From assembly GCA_000961575.1 (NCBI GenBank), contig LADP01000024.1, positions 62,001 through 126,000 on the forward strand: DNA of 64,000 nucleotides, in the 5' to 3' direction. This stretch comes from Peptococcaceae bacterium BRH_c8a (lineage in GTDB: Bacteria > Bacillota > Desulfotomaculia > Desulfotomaculales > Desulfallaceae). The notes beneath the pieces were generated by a model that was not told where the DNA came from, ran no database searches, and saw nothing but the letters and a program-made list of their open reading frames with translations. Positions 51,298 to 60,718 of this stretch are shown here, one piece after another (positions within the stretch are counted from its first letter, which is position 1; the number at the start of each line of letters is the position of its first letter). The position numbers were made by a program, and so were the translations under genes.

Positions 51298-53407
51298 ATA
51301 TCTCGTAACCTTCCTGTTTGATGCGGTTTATTTTCCTGACAATGGTGGACTGGTCTACGTGCAGTGCTTTGGCAGCCTTATATGTGCTGCCCAATTGTTT
51401 AATGGCGGAGCCGATAAGCTGGCGTTCCAACTGAATTTGCGCCCTTCGCAGGGGAATGATACCGTTAACGGTTACCTCGCTGTAATCCGACTGCGGCTGG
51501 GGGGTAATATCACTTGGTATTTCAGCGATATCAATATTTTTACCCGGGGTAGTAACTAACAGTCGTTCTACCACATTTTTAATTTCCCTCACGTTGCCGG
51601 GCCAGGGATAATTCTGCAGAGCCTGGTATGTCTTGGACGAAAAGTCCTTTTCTAATCCGTACACCTGTTCAAATTGCTTTTTAAAAAAATACACCAGTGG
51701 TATGATGTCGTCTCTTCTTTCTTTGAGTGACGGTACCCTTATAGGAACCACGTTTAGCCTGAAATACAAATCCTCTCGAAACTTACCCTGTTCGACCAGC
51801 TCTTTTAGCCTCTTGTTGGTGGCAGCTATGAAACGCACATTTATGGAGCGGGGCTTTATGCCGCCCACCCGGGTAATTTCTTTTTCCTGGATAGCCCGCA
51901 GTAATTTAACCTGGAAAGAGAGGGGCAGGTCTCCTACTTCGTCCAAGAAAAGGGTGCCGTTATCGGCCAGTTCAAACATGCCGGGTTTTCCTTCCTTGTT
52001 GGCACCGGTAAAGGCGCCTTTGTCATAGCCAAATAACTCTGATTCCAGCAAGTTTTCGGGTATAGCGCCGCAGTTAACCGTAATAAACGGTCCTTCGCGT
52101 CGCTTGCTGTGCCGGTGAATGGTCTTGGCCACCACTTCCTTGCCCACACCTGACTCGCCAAGCAGGAGCACTGAAGAGTCCACCTGACCCAGGCGCAATG
52201 CTACGTCCATAACTGTTTTCATAATTGCAGATTTAACCACTACGCCGTCCTGATCCAGGAACCTGCTGCGCAGCTGGGTTAGTTCGCCATGGTATCGTTC
52301 GCTAAGGGCCAGGCTTTCTTCAAGCTGGTTTTTAAGGTTGTTCAAGTCAGTCATATCACGGATGTTGATTACCACCCGTACTATCTCTCCCTGTTGGTTA
52401 ATCACCGGACTCCCGGTGATTAACAGGTCATTGTTGTCAGCTGTTTGCTCCGATACGGTTACAACTTCTCCTTTGTCGATCACGCTCTCCACGACCGAAT
52501 TGGTATACACCTGTTTGTCAACCAAATCCTGAATGGTCATATCCTGCAGAGCATCCCGTGGTATACCGGTAATTCTTTCGTTAGCCCGGTTAGCGCGGAT
52601 TATTTTACCGCTGTAGTCGGTAATCAGGATCCCGTCATACGAAGATTCGATAATGGTTTCTAATTCCTTGTTTAATTGTTTTACCGAGTTCAGTTCCTCA
52701 GAGATGAATTCGAATTCGGAAATATCCTGGAATACGCCGATGGCGCCTACAACCTTGCCGTTTTCTACAATGGGGGTACGGTTGGTCAGGTAGGTGTGGG
52801 TGCCCGAAGAGAATTCGACGGTAAACTTTAAATGTGATTGGTATAGGCCTTCCCTAAGTACGTCCAGTAAGCCCTGGGGAACAATTACCTCGGATAGGTG
52901 GCGTCCCATAGCCTCGCTTTTTCCTCGCCGGGTGATTTTTTCCGCGGCCTGATTGAACATGGTGACAATGCCGTTTTCATCAACGGCGACAATGCCGTTA
53001 TGGGCCGCATCCATAATGGTATCTATCTTCTGAAACATGCGACTGGCTTCTCTGAATAGGGCCCGCCCCACGTCTGAACGATCCAGGACCCCGGTAGTAC
53101 GCCCCTTGTCGTCAACCACAGGAAAAACGTTGTTCGGCATAGTCCAGGAGTCGGATATGGGTGTATTCTCTTTTAGAACCATTACGTCACTGCACATGAT
53201 GGATTGAACAGATATTACGCCCGTAAGTGCGTGGGGGCCGGCCTGAATAATTTCATCTTGGGAGACGATACCCACCACCTGCTCATACTGGTCGGTTATC
53301 GGTACGCCGGGCAATTTGGCGCTAATAATAATATCCCATGCTTTAAGTGCGTAATCATCTTGTTTTAGTGTTAACTCGCTTTTAATCATGATGTCTTTAA
53401 CCAGCAT
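51296..53407 (-). CDS. Sigma-54-dependent activator with CBS and PAS sensor domains
   Basis: The protein has 703 residues; ATG 53407 follows GGAGGCG on the minus strand. A CBS pair (1-118) is followed by two PAS domains (about 128-235 and 250-355), and the AAA+ domain has Walker A GESGVGKE (417-424), GAFTGA (464-469) and Walker B LFLDE (486-490). The C-terminal helix-turn-helix is TyrR-like (STYKAAKALHVDQSTIVRKI, ~675). The intact GAFTGA means it can contact sigma-54. CBS domains suggest control by adenine nucleotides or acyl-CoA state. It is the natural activator of the sigma-54-like promoters at 46265 and 62685. Confidence 0.95.
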   Translation of the reverse strand: MLVKDIMIKSELTLKQDDYALKAWDIIISAKLPGVPITDQYEQVVGIVSQDEIIQAGPHALTGVISVQSIMCSDVMVLKENTPISDSWTMPNNVFPVVDDKGRTTGVLDRSDVGRALFREASRMFQKIDTIMDAAHNGIVAVDENGIVTMFNQAAEKITRRGKSEAMGRHLSEVIVPQGLLDVLREGLYQSHLKFTVEFSSGTHTYLTNRTPIVENGKVVGAIGVFQDISEFEFISEELNSVKQLNKELETIIESSYDGILITDYSGKIIRANRANERITGIPRDALQDMTIQDLVDKQVYTNSVVESVIDKGEVVTVSEQTADNNDLLITGSPVINQQGEIVRVVINIRDMTDLNNLKNQLEESLALSERYHGELTQLRSRFLDQDGVVVKSAIMKTVMDVALRLGQVDSSVLLLGESGVGKEVVAKTIHRHSKRREGPFITVNCGAIPENLLESELFGYDKGAFTGANKEGKPGMFELADNGTLFLDEVGDLPLSFQVKLLRAIQEKEITRVGGIKPRSINVRFIAATNKRLKELVEQGKFREDLYFRLNVVPIRVPSLKERRDDIIPLVYFFKKQFEQVYGLEKDFSSKTYQALQNYPWPGNVREIKNVVERLLVTTPGKNIDIAEIPSDITPQPQSDYSEVTVNGIIPLRRAQIQLERQLIGSAIKQLGSTYKAAKALHVDQSTIVRKINRIKQEGYEI

Positions 53408-53796
53408 TATATCGCCTCCAATATTTCACTACGCGAAACTCGGATTTTTATTTTCATAAATCATAATGTATATGCACCTGCCATATATTTGGGAAAAAAT
53501 CAATAAATAATGGCTGGTAGTTGAATTGAATGATCTGGTGTAATTTTCGTATGTGAGGGGCTTTACGTTACTATTAAGTCTAATTTAGCCTTAATTTAAA
53601 GTAAAATCAATCTTTTTAATAATATCAATTTTTAAAATGCCTTACATATCTTAACAACGTTGGATTTGTTAAATAAAAAAAATTCAAAATATACTCAACA
53701 TTAAAAGGATTTTCAAGATTTGCGTTTAATCTAATTAATTAAATTTTATGAAAAGACAGTTTTATCTGATGAAACAATTAGGGGGAGGCGACTCTG
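53408..53796. other. 389-bp AT-rich divergent promoter region
   Basis: Lies between the sigma-54 activator (minus) and the IclR regulator (plus). No gene is seen. It is unusually A/T-rich compared with its surroundings. I found no -24/-12 motif with correct spacing, so both regulators are probably transcribed by the housekeeping polymerase. Confidence 0.5.
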
Positions 53797-54639
53797 TTGA
53801 GAGATCTTGACTCATCAACGGAAGGTAAGTCTGCTTCAGGCGTACGGGCAGTGGAGCGGGCCGCCGATATTCTAGTCAGCCTAGGCGAAGGGGAAAAAAC
53901 TTTAACGGAAATCAGCAACGGGCTGAACCTCAATAAAACGACCGTTTACAGGCTGCTTGGCACATTGCAAAAAAAAGATTTCGTTCTGAAGGACGCTGAA
54001 AACGGAAAATATTACCTACACTGGGGCTTGATTGGATTGTTTCACACCGGTTTGGAAAGGAGTCAGGGGTTAGTACAAAACGCTTATCCCTACATGGAAA
54101 AATTATGGAAGTTAACTGGTGAGACAGTTACGCTGTACATAAAAAAGGGGTATTACCGAATTTGTGTGTCTGAAATAGTAAGTGAGCACCCGCTTAAATT
54201 TGCTGTGGGGGTAGGAACAGTGGTGCCGATAAATGCGTATACCGGTTCGCCTGGCAAACTGTTCTTAGCTTATATGACCAGGGAAGAAGTAAGCGATGTT
54301 CTGAATCATGAGAAGACAAGCCATGGTTTTAAAATCACCGATCAAGGCTTGCTGCTTAAAGAACTGGGTGAAATAAAACAGAGGGGGTGGGCTGTCAGCT
54401 ACGGGGAAAGGATTAAGGGTGGATCCAGTCTGTCGGTTCCCATATGGAACAGGCAGGGGGATGTAGTATCGTCACTCAACATACTGGGGCCCTATGCCAG
54501 GCTGAACGAAGATGTTTTACTTGGGTACCTTGATTTGTTAAAGGAATGTGCGCGGGCTGCTTCGGTTCGACTTGGCGGTGCACCGGACAAAATCTGGGGA
54601 GGTGAGGACGAGAATATCAGCTTTTACACGCAGAGATGA
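53797..54639 (+). CDS. IclR-family transcriptional regulator
   Basis: The protein has 280 residues and starts at TTG after GGGGGAGG. An N-terminal winged HTH (residues 18-75, GVRAVERAADILVSLGEGEK ... NLNKTTVYRLLGTLQKKDFV) is followed by the IclR effector domain (about 90-260, ending with INAYTGSPGKLFLAYM and KGGSSLSVPIWNRQGDVVSS). Such proteins bind organic acids or their CoA esters. Its place just upstream of the TRAP transporter and CoA-transferase suggests control of those genes by their substrate. Confidence 0.92.
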   Translation: MRDLDSSTEGKSASGVRAVERAADILVSLGEGEKTLTEISNGLNLNKTTVYRLLGTLQKKDFVLKDAENGKYYLHWGLIGLFHTGLERSQGLVQNAYPYMEKLWKLTGETVTLYIKKGYYRICVSEIVSEHPLKFAVGVGTVVPINAYTGSPGKLFLAYMTREEVSDVLNHEKTSHGFKITDQGLLLKELGEIKQRGWAVSYGERIKGGSSLSVPIWNRQGDVVSSLNILGPYARLNEDVLLGYLDLLKECARAASVRLGGAPDKIWGGEDENISFYTQR

Positions 54640-54655
54640 GCGTCTGAGCTAAACT

Positions 54656-54757
54656 AAAAGTCCAAGGTCAAAAGTCGAAAGTCGCAGATTCTATTAAGTA
54701 AGTACTAATCTTAGACATTAGTCCTTGACCTTAGACGAAATTACTAAATTAATTCAG
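54656..54757. repeat. Family D-like element before the TRAP genes
   Basis: AAAGTCCAAGGTCAAAAGTC (54657) faces TTAGTCCTTGACCTTAGACG (54718-54737), an imperfect inverted pair. It stops about 15 bases before the ribosome site of the binding-protein gene. Confidence 0.5.
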
Positions 54758-54767
54758 GAGGGAAAAC

Positions 54768-55805
54768 ATGTTACGTTTAAAGAAATCTAACCTTTTTACC
54801 GTGGTGTTGATGGTTGCTTTACTGTCCCTGTCCCTGGTTGTAGCAGGTTGTGGCGGAGGCGGCGGCGATGAGAAAAGCGGTGATGGCGGCTCCGCCAAGC
54901 TAGAAAGAATCTCCATTGCTACCGGCGGCACCGGCGGCACCTACTACCCATATGGTGGTGCACTGGCAGGCATAATCAACAACAAGGCCGAGAACGTTGA
55001 AGCGACTGCTGAAGTAACCGGGGCCTCCGTTGAAAACGCCAGGCTGCTTGATAGCGGTGAGGCACAACTGGGCCTGTTGATGAACGATGTAGTGTTCCAG
55101 GCTTACAATGGTGAAAACCAATTTGACAAACCCATTGAACTACGTACCTTTTTGGGTATGTACGCCAATGTTATGCACGTAGTTGCCCTAGAGGGCAGCA
55201 GTGCCCAGGGCATTGCAGACATTAAAGGCAAGAAGGTTTCAGTTGGCGCTCCGGGCAGTGGCACCGAGAACATGGCCAACCAGGTTCTGGATGCATTAGG
55301 TATCACTTATGATGACATCGACGAATTCCGCCTGTCTTTCGGTGAGAATACCGAAGGTTTACGCGACCATGTTATTGATGTTGGTATATGGTCGGTGGGT
55401 GCTCCCACTTCATCCATCATGGATTTGGCTACAACCCACAAAATTAATATCATCCCCTTTACCGACGAAGAAATGGCCACAATTACTGCTAAATACCCAT
55501 ACTATAACGCCACAACTCTTCCTGCCGGCACCTATTCCGGATATGACGTGGAAGTTAAGACCCCCGCTGTTTGGAACAGCGTTGTAGTGCACAAGGATAT
55601 GTCCGAGGAACTGGCCTACAAGTTAGCTAAAACAGTGTTTGAAAGCAATGCCGATCTGGTAGCCGTTTATGCCGGCGCCATCGAAAGCACGCCTGAAAAT
55701 ACCATCGCCAGTGCCGTTGTGCCCCTGCACCCCGGCGTAATTAAGTACTTCGAAGAAATCGGTGTGGATGTTCCTGACGAACTGATTCCTCCTGAAATGA
55801 AATAA
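54768..55805 (+). CDS. TAXI-type TRAP transporter solute-binding lipoprotein
   Basis: The protein has 345 residues. The lipoprotein signal ends in LVVAGCGGGG, so Cys28 is lipidated and the protein is held on the outer face of the membrane. The mature part opens with RISIATGGTGGTYYPYGGAL, the typical TAXI start, and has VGAPGSGTENMANQVL. It delivers an organic acid or amino acid, probably a C5 dicarboxylate such as glutarate, to the fused permease two genes on. ATG follows CAGGAGGG. Confidence 0.94.
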   Translation: MLRLKKSNLFTVVLMVALLSLSLVVAGCGGGGGDEKSGDGGSAKLERISIATGGTGGTYYPYGGALAGIINNKAENVEATAEVTGASVENARLLDSGEAQLGLLMNDVVFQAYNGENQFDKPIELRTFLGMYANVMHVVALEGSSAQGIADIKGKKVSVGAPGSGTENMANQVLDALGITYDDIDEFRLSFGENTEGLRDHVIDVGIWSVGAPTSSIMDLATTHKINIIPFTDEEMATITAKYPYYNATTLPAGTYSGYDVEVKTPAVWNSVVVHKDMSEELAYKLAKTVFESNADLVAVYAGAIESTPENTIASAVVPLHPGVIKYFEEIGVDVPDELIPPEMK

Positions 55806-56327
55806 ATGAACAATGCATTGCGGTCCGCCCGGCCTATAGAAAAGATATTTTCTAGGCCGGGCCGCCCCTTTTTTTTATTTGCCGCAGTCTTATTTATTAT
55901 CGCATTCATTGCCTGGGGGACGGCCAACCGGGATGTTCTGGTTGTTCGGGACAGTAAAACTGGGCACACGCTTGAAATTGGTCCCATATCCGAGGGAGAA
56001 ACATTTGAGCTACACTTTATGCATTCGGTTGATCACCTCCCCGTGCAAGATTTTTTTGTCTACCGCAACGAGGGGCTGGTTTTAGATCAAACCAGGTGTA
56101 TTTCTTTCGGGGCAGGTCTGGGATATGCCGGGCAGGGGAAATTAAAGGGCGAAAACGGTTGGAACATTATTGATAACATGAACAGGCAGGTGGGAACTTT
56201 GCCTCTGCGGGTGGGAACCATAGCGAATCACAGGATTATTTACAGAGGTGAGGAATTTCGCCTGGCTCAGTACTTTGCGCCTAAGTCACTGGTACTAATA
56301 GGAGTTGAACATAAATGGCGTTTTTAA
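55806..56327 (+). CDS. DUF1850 protein of TAXI-TRAP operons
   Basis: The protein has 173 residues. The start ATG touches the previous stop (TAAATG) and no ribosome site is evident, so it needs reinitiation. One N-terminal membrane helix (FFLFAAVLFIIAFIAW) precedes an outside domain with FMHSVDHLPVQDFF, the conserved DUF1850 signature. DUF1850 genes sit between TAXI binding protein and permease in many genomes; the role is unknown. A terminator-like hairpin lies within its first 24 codons. Confidence 0.88.
   Translation: MNNALRSARPIEKIFSRPGRPFFLFAAVLFIIAFIAWGTANRDVLVVRDSKTGHTLEIGPISEGETFELHFMHSVDHLPVQDFFVYRNEGLVLDQTRCISFGAGLGYAGQGKLKGENGWNIIDNMNRQVGTLPLRVGTIANHRIIYRGEEFRLAQYFAPKSLVLIGVEHKWRF
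55827..55879 (+). terminator. Terminator-like hairpin inside the DUF1850 gene
   Basis: Perfect 10-bp outer arms GCCCGGCCTA (55827-55836) / TAGGCCGGGC (55853-55862) with GAAAA/TTTTC inside, then CGCCCC and eight Ts. It could end part of the transcripts after the binding-protein gene. The T run is six bases from the stem. Confidence 0.6.
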
Positions 56328-56341
56328 AGGGGGAAAGTAAA

Positions 56342-58258
56342 ATGAATAGTGACAACGTAGGGAAAACAAATGACGGGCCAAGTAAGAAAAGACTTACCCC
56401 CGCTTTGATTTTAATTACAGCGATGTCATTAACTTTATTCCACTTATACACCGCCGGGGTGTCAATGTTTGGGGCCTGGATTCAGCGCGATGTTCACCTG
56501 ACTTTAATCCTGGTAATAGTTTTTTTGATTTTCCCAATGACCCGCAAGGGCACTAAGGAAAAGGCATCTGTTATTGACTATTGTCTGGTGCTGCTTGCTT
56601 TGGCATCAGGGTCGTATATTGTCCTCTTTTATCAGCAAATTGTGTTGAGAGCCGGTGCCGCCACCACCATGGATCTGGTTTTCGGCGGCATCCTAATCCT
56701 GCTTATTCTGGAGGCCACCCGGCGGGCTACAGGCTGGGTGCTGGTGGGGATAGCAGGCGTATTTCTATTGTACAATTTTATCGGGCCATACATACCGGGC
56801 CTATTGGGGCACAAGGGTTATTCGCTGGGCCGGGTAATCTCCCAGATGTACCTCACCACCGAGGGTATTTTCGGCGTGCCACTGGGTGTCTCAGCCAGTT
56901 ATATATTCCTGTTTATATTCCTGACTTCCATGCTGGAAAGGTTGGGGATGGGCCAATTTCTTCTGCAACTCGCCATGGCGTTAATGGGTCGGTATACCGG
57001 CGGGCCGGCTAAAGTGGCAGTTATGGCCAGCGGCTTTATGGGTTCTCTTAACGGTAGTGCGGTGGCCAATGTGGTGGGCACGGGTACTTTTACCATACCA
57101 CTAATGAAAAATAACGGTTACCGGCCACACTTTGCCGGCGCAGTGGAATCTTGCGCTTCGTCCGGCGGTCAGTTGATGCCTCCCATTATGGGTGCTGCCG
57201 CATTTATAATTGCTGAATTTTTGGGCATCCCATATATCCAAGTGGTGGTGGCAGCTATTATCCCGGCCGCACTTTATTACCTCTGCGTTCTTTTTGGGGT
57301 CCATTTTGAAGCCAGCAGGCTTGGCTTGGTAGGGCTGCCCAAAGCGGAATTGCCATCGGCCAGGGCGGTACTAAAAGATGGCTGGTATTTCCTGCTCCCT
57401 TTGTTCGTGCTGGTGTTTTTCCTGGCGGTGTTGCAATACACCCCCATCAGATCTGGTTTTTATGCCATTATCAGCATGTTTATCATTTCTTTTGTCAGCA
57501 AGGACAGCCGCATCAATTTCGAACGATTTAAAGATGGCGCCATAGTAGCATCACGCAACACCGTGACAGTTGCGCTGGCTTGCGCCGCCGCCGGCCTGGT
57601 CATCGGCAGCATTAACCTCACCGGTGCCGGTTTGAAAATCTCCGCCGCTATAGTAGCAGCCTCAGGTGGCGTTCTTTGGCTGGCCCTGCTGCTGACGGCC
57701 CTGGTGGCCCTTTTAATGGGTATGGGACTGCCAACGACGGCGGCCTATATTGTTACCGGCACCATGGCTGCACCCGCTCTAATTAATATGGGGGTACTGC
57801 CACTGGCCGCCCACCTGTTTGTGTTCTATTTTGCCATAATTTCCGCCATTACACCTCCGGTGGCTTTGGCCGCCTACGCGGCATCCGGCATAGCCAAGGA
57901 GGATCCGATGAAGATAGGTATTACTTCTTGCAAATTGGGTTTGGCCGCTTTCATTGTACCTTTCCTATTTGCTGTCGAACCAGCCCTTATTGGCGTGGGT
58001 GACGGCATGCATATTGCATGGGCATTTACTACAGCCGCTATTGGCGTAATGGCTTTGGCGGGCGGAAATATCGGTTATGTAATTACCAAAGCAGTTTGGT
58101 GGGAAAGGTTATTGCTAATAGGCGGGGCGTTGTTATCGCTGCACCCACAATTCTATACTGACATTGCCGGCCTGACAATGATTGCAGTTGCCTTGGTGGC
58201 CAATTTTACCAGGGGCAAAAAGCCAGGGGCGGCGATTTTATCAGAAGTTAAAGCTTAA
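56342..58258 (+). CDS. TRAP transporter, fused DctQM permease
   Basis: The protein has 638 residues from ATG 56342, 4 bases after AAGGGGGAAAG. The frame opens nine codons earlier within the DUF1850 gene. It has about 17 hydrophobic segments: the small Q domain (first ~170 residues), then the large M domain with the repeated motifs GSLNGSAVANVVGTGTFTIP and LLMGMGLPTTAAYIVTGTMAAP, typical of TAXI-TRAP permeases. Transport is Na+-driven, which suits a cell that exports Na+ by decarboxylation. Confidence 0.95.
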   Translation: MNSDNVGKTNDGPSKKRLTPALILITAMSLTLFHLYTAGVSMFGAWIQRDVHLTLILVIVFLIFPMTRKGTKEKASVIDYCLVLLALASGSYIVLFYQQIVLRAGAATTMDLVFGGILILLILEATRRATGWVLVGIAGVFLLYNFIGPYIPGLLGHKGYSLGRVISQMYLTTEGIFGVPLGVSASYIFLFIFLTSMLERLGMGQFLLQLAMALMGRYTGGPAKVAVMASGFMGSLNGSAVANVVGTGTFTIPLMKNNGYRPHFAGAVESCASSGGQLMPPIMGAAAFIIAEFLGIPYIQVVVAAIIPAALYYLCVLFGVHFEASRLGLVGLPKAELPSARAVLKDGWYFLLPLFVLVFFLAVLQYTPIRSGFYAIISMFIISFVSKDSRINFERFKDGAIVASRNTVTVALACAAAGLVIGSINLTGAGLKISAAIVAASGGVLWLALLLTALVALLMGMGLPTTAAYIVTGTMAAPALINMGVLPLAAHLFVFYFAIISAITPPVALAAYAASGIAKEDPMKIGITSCKLGLAAFIVPFLFAVEPALIGVGDGMHIAWAFTTAAIGVMALAGGNIGYVITKAVWWERLLLIGGALLSLHPQFYTDIAGLTMIAVALVANFTRGKKPGAAILSEVKA

Positions 58259-58312
58259 ATATTAACTTAATGCGTGATCACTGAAAGCTCATCATTGGGG
58301 GAGGAACTGGGT

Positions 58313-59233
58313 TTGAATGGCAATAATAATGCAAACAAGCAGATGACATTAAAAGATGCCATAGGAAAGTTTGTAAAAGACGATTGCAGTATCACTTTCG
58401 GCGGGTTTATCGGCAGGGACTGTGTCGCTGCCGTGCATGAAATAATCAGGCAGGGCATTAAAAACCTTACGGTTATCGACGACAGTAAAACAGATATGAT
58501 GGATTTACTGGTGGGAGCCGGCGCGGTTAAAAGGTGGGAAGGTGCCTATCTGGGTTACGGAGCCATTGGCTTAGCTCCTAACATCAGACGGTCGGTGGAA
58601 AAGGGGATTCCCGCCAAGATCGAAATGGAAGACTGGTCCAATGCGGGAATCAGCATGCGTTACCTGGCCGGCAGCTTGAACATACCGTTTATGGCTACCA
58701 AATCAATGCTGGGTACTGATATCGTCAAGTACAACCAGCGGATTAAAATCATTAACGATCCTTATGAAGGCGAGCCGGTGGCTCTGGTGCCGGCTGCTCA
58801 TCCGGACGTTGCCATTATCCACGTGCAGCGGGCGGACGCCATGGGCAACGCCCAGGTATGGGGTTTTACCGGCAATGACGAAAACAAGGCCCGGGCCGCC
58901 AAACATACTATAATTACTTGTGAGGAAATTGTTTCCACAGATGAAATTAGGCGCCAGGGCAACATGACTTTAATCCCCTTTTATTGTGCCGACGCTGTTG
59001 TACAGGTGCCTTATGGCTGCCATCCGCAGTCCTGTTATGGCTATTACGCCTACGATGTGCTGTTCTGTGGCGACTACCACGAATCAGCCAAGGACAGGGA
59101 CCAATTTCTGCGCTGGCTGGATCGTTATGTTTTCGGATCAGCAGACCATGCCGATTACTGTGCCAAAGTGGGCTGGAGCCGGCTGCAGAATCTGATGACC
59201 ATGGAACGCCATTTCAACCGTATCCCGGGTTAA
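58313..59233 (+). CDS. gctA: Glutaconate-type CoA-transferase, subunit A
   Basis: The protein has 306 residues from TTG 58313, 8 bases after GGGGAGG; a GTG 39 bases upstream has no ribosome site. The class I CoA-transferase alpha fold shows in MTLKDAIGKFVKDDCSITFG, VAAVHEIIRQGIKNLTVI and VAIIHVQRADAMGNAQVWG. With GctB it moves CoA between acetyl-CoA and glutaconate or glutarate. It is the first CoA-loading step for imported diacid. subunit B follows after 11 bases. Confidence 0.88.
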   Translation: MNGNNNANKQMTLKDAIGKFVKDDCSITFGGFIGRDCVAAVHEIIRQGIKNLTVIDDSKTDMMDLLVGAGAVKRWEGAYLGYGAIGLAPNIRRSVEKGIPAKIEMEDWSNAGISMRYLAGSLNIPFMATKSMLGTDIVKYNQRIKIINDPYEGEPVALVPAAHPDVAIIHVQRADAMGNAQVWGFTGNDENKARAAKHTIITCEEIVSTDEIRRQGNMTLIPFYCADAVVQVPYGCHPQSCYGYYAYDVLFCGDYHESAKDRDQFLRWLDRYVFGSADHADYCAKVGWSRLQNLMTMERHFNRIPG

Positions 59234-59244
59234 GGAGGATCAAG

Positions 59245-60093
59245 ATGGGCAATCAAAAATACACGGCATCTGAATTAATGGCCATAATGACCGCTAAAGA
59301 ATTCAGGGACTGGGAAGTGGCATTCGTTGGAATAGGCATACCCTTGGTAGCCGGCATCACCGCCAAGCGTTTTCACGCCCCCAACTTGAATATAGTCTAT
59401 GAATCCGGCTGCATTGGGCCGCAAAAATACAGGGTCGATTTTAACGTGGGTGATTCCTCGGCTGCTGACGGAGCACTGTGCCTTACCTCTGAATGGCGGG
59501 TATTCAGTGACATGCAGTGCGGTTACTATAACGTGGGCGTGCTTGGCGCGGCTCAGGTGGATAAATACGGTAACCTCAATACCACAGCCATCTTTGGCGA
59601 CCAGGACTATCACTCGCCCAAAGTGCGTTTGCCGGGCAGCGGTGGCGGGAACGACATCGGTTCCAATATCGGCCGCGTAGTGGTGATGCTTAGATTGGAG
59701 CCTTTGCGGTTTGTCGAAAAGGTGGATTACCTTACCACCCCGGGTTTCCTGGACGGGTCGCCGAATGCTAGAAAGAAGGCAGGCCTTTTGGGCAGCGGCC
59801 CTGCGGCAGTGGTTACTGATAAGGCGCTGTTTAGATTTGATACATCTACTAACGAAATGTACCTGGATACCATTTATCCGGGGGTAGATGTCCAGGATAT
59901 TAAATCCCTGGTGGGCTGGGAGCTCAAAATTGCTCCTGACCTAAAGGTGGCCCCGGAGCCTACCGATGAAGAACTTGCCGCAGTACGGGCGTCAGATCCG
60001 GCCAACCTGATTATGGGCGGGGTTGCCGCCCGAAAAAGGCTGTCGGGTCTGGATGAATATATTGAGATAACCATCAAGAACTCAGGCAAATAG
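59245..60093 (+). CDS. gctB: Glutaconate-type CoA-transferase, subunit B
   Basis: The protein has 282 residues from ATG 59245 after TAAGGAGG. The catalytic Glu lies in NIVYESGCIGPQ, matching the ExG motif of the GctB family whose Glu forms the acyl-enzyme and glutamyl-CoA intermediates. The oxyanion-hole region PGSGGGNDIGSNIGRVVVM follows. A terminator ends the operon TAXI-DUF1850-TRAP-gctA-gctB. Confidence 0.9.
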   Translation: MGNQKYTASELMAIMTAKEFRDWEVAFVGIGIPLVAGITAKRFHAPNLNIVYESGCIGPQKYRVDFNVGDSSAADGALCLTSEWRVFSDMQCGYYNVGVLGAAQVDKYGNLNTTAIFGDQDYHSPKVRLPGSGGGNDIGSNIGRVVVMLRLEPLRFVEKVDYLTTPGFLDGSPNARKKAGLLGSGPAAVVTDKALFRFDTSTNEMYLDTIYPGVDVQDIKSLVGWELKIAPDLKVAPEPTDEELAAVRASDPANLIMGGVAARKRLSGLDEYIEITIKNSGK

Positions 60094-60103
60094 TGAGAAG
60101 TTG

Positions 60104-60136
60104 GAGGTCAGGCTCTTAAAAGCCTGACCTCGCTTT
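60104..60136 (+). terminator. Intrinsic terminator after gctB
   Basis: Stem GAGGTCAGGCT (60104-60114) / AGCCTGACCTC (60121-60131), loop of six, then GCTTTT. Confidence 0.85.
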
Positions 60137-60456
60137 TACCATGATCACGTATTTTTAATGATCGATATTTAATGTCCATTGACATTTATTTAATGCTATA
60201 TGGCATTATTCATTAAAGTAGTGGCTGACTGCTTGGCATAGTTTTGCGTAATAATGTAAATGCCCATATGCATTATATCTTTAGCCTGGCGTGTTAATAC
60301 TAGCTTTTTTCATGTTCTCGGAATAGTGCAGGTAGTAGTTTTTATAGTAGTTTTTACTGGTACTCTGCCGTGATTATGGAAAGGATGCGTTTTAGTGGTA
60401 ATGGATACATAAGTACTAGGCTTAATAGAAGAAAATACTTGTGGAAGTGATGGATT
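60137..60456. promoter_or_regulatory. Regulatory region with three TAATGC-N6-GCATTA-like operators
   Basis: Inverted repeats lie at 60170-60187 (TAATGT-N6-ACATTT), 60191-60208 (TAATGC-TATATG-GCATTA, perfect) and 60258-60275 (AAATGC-CCATAT-GCATTA). The first two are 21 bases apart centre to centre, on the same face of the helix. TTGGCATAGTTTTGC at 60233-60247 resembles a sigma-54 promoter, but has nine rather than ten bases between GG and GC. The region is A/T-rich and without genes. Confidence 0.55.
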
Positions 60457-60717
60457 ATGCATGATACCCAAAACTTTACCGTAACAGTTGACTTGGGCAT
60501 AGCTTTGGCCAGGCATGTTACCGTTGAACAATACAAGCAAGCTAAAATAAATATGCAGTTGCAGCAGCCAATTACGCTGCAACAATTAATTATGCGGCTA
60601 GGCATTCCCCCCGCATACATTGGTTTTATAGCCGTCAACGGCGAAAGGCGCAGTTGGGATGTCTTGCTGGAACCAAACGATTCCATCGTTTTAATTCCGT
60701 ATATCACCGGAGGATAG
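60457..60717 (+). CDS. MoaD/ThiS-like ubiquitin-fold protein ending in Gly-Gly
   Basis: The protein has 86 residues. A beta-grasp pattern is suggested by FTVTVDLG, ITLQQLIMRLGIP, IGFIAVNGER and DVLLEPNDSIVLIPYITGG. It ends exactly in GG, the C-terminus that is adenylated and thiocarboxylated in MoaD and ThiS. MoaD-like proteins often accompany tungsten aldehyde oxidoreductases. An oxidation of glutarate semialdehyde would be such a step, but no oxidoreductase gene is in the window. The ribosome site is weak (GGAAGTGATGG). Confidence 0.8.
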   Translation: MHDTQNFTVTVDLGIALARHVTVEQYKQAKINMQLQQPITLQQLIMRLGIPPAYIGFIAVNGERRSWDVLLEPNDSIVLIPYITGG

Positions 60718-60718
60718 A

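Noticed and set aside
58984-59244. N-terminal extension of GctB reading back into gctA
   Set aside because: The extension is Cys/Leu/Arg-rich out-of-frame translation of gctA; ATG 59245 has a perfect TAAGGAGG site.
60233-60248. Sigma-54 promoter TTGGCATAGTTTTGCG before the MoaD-like gene
   Set aside because: Only nine bases separate GG and GC; functional sites need ten. Kept as a note in the regulatory region, not as a promoter.
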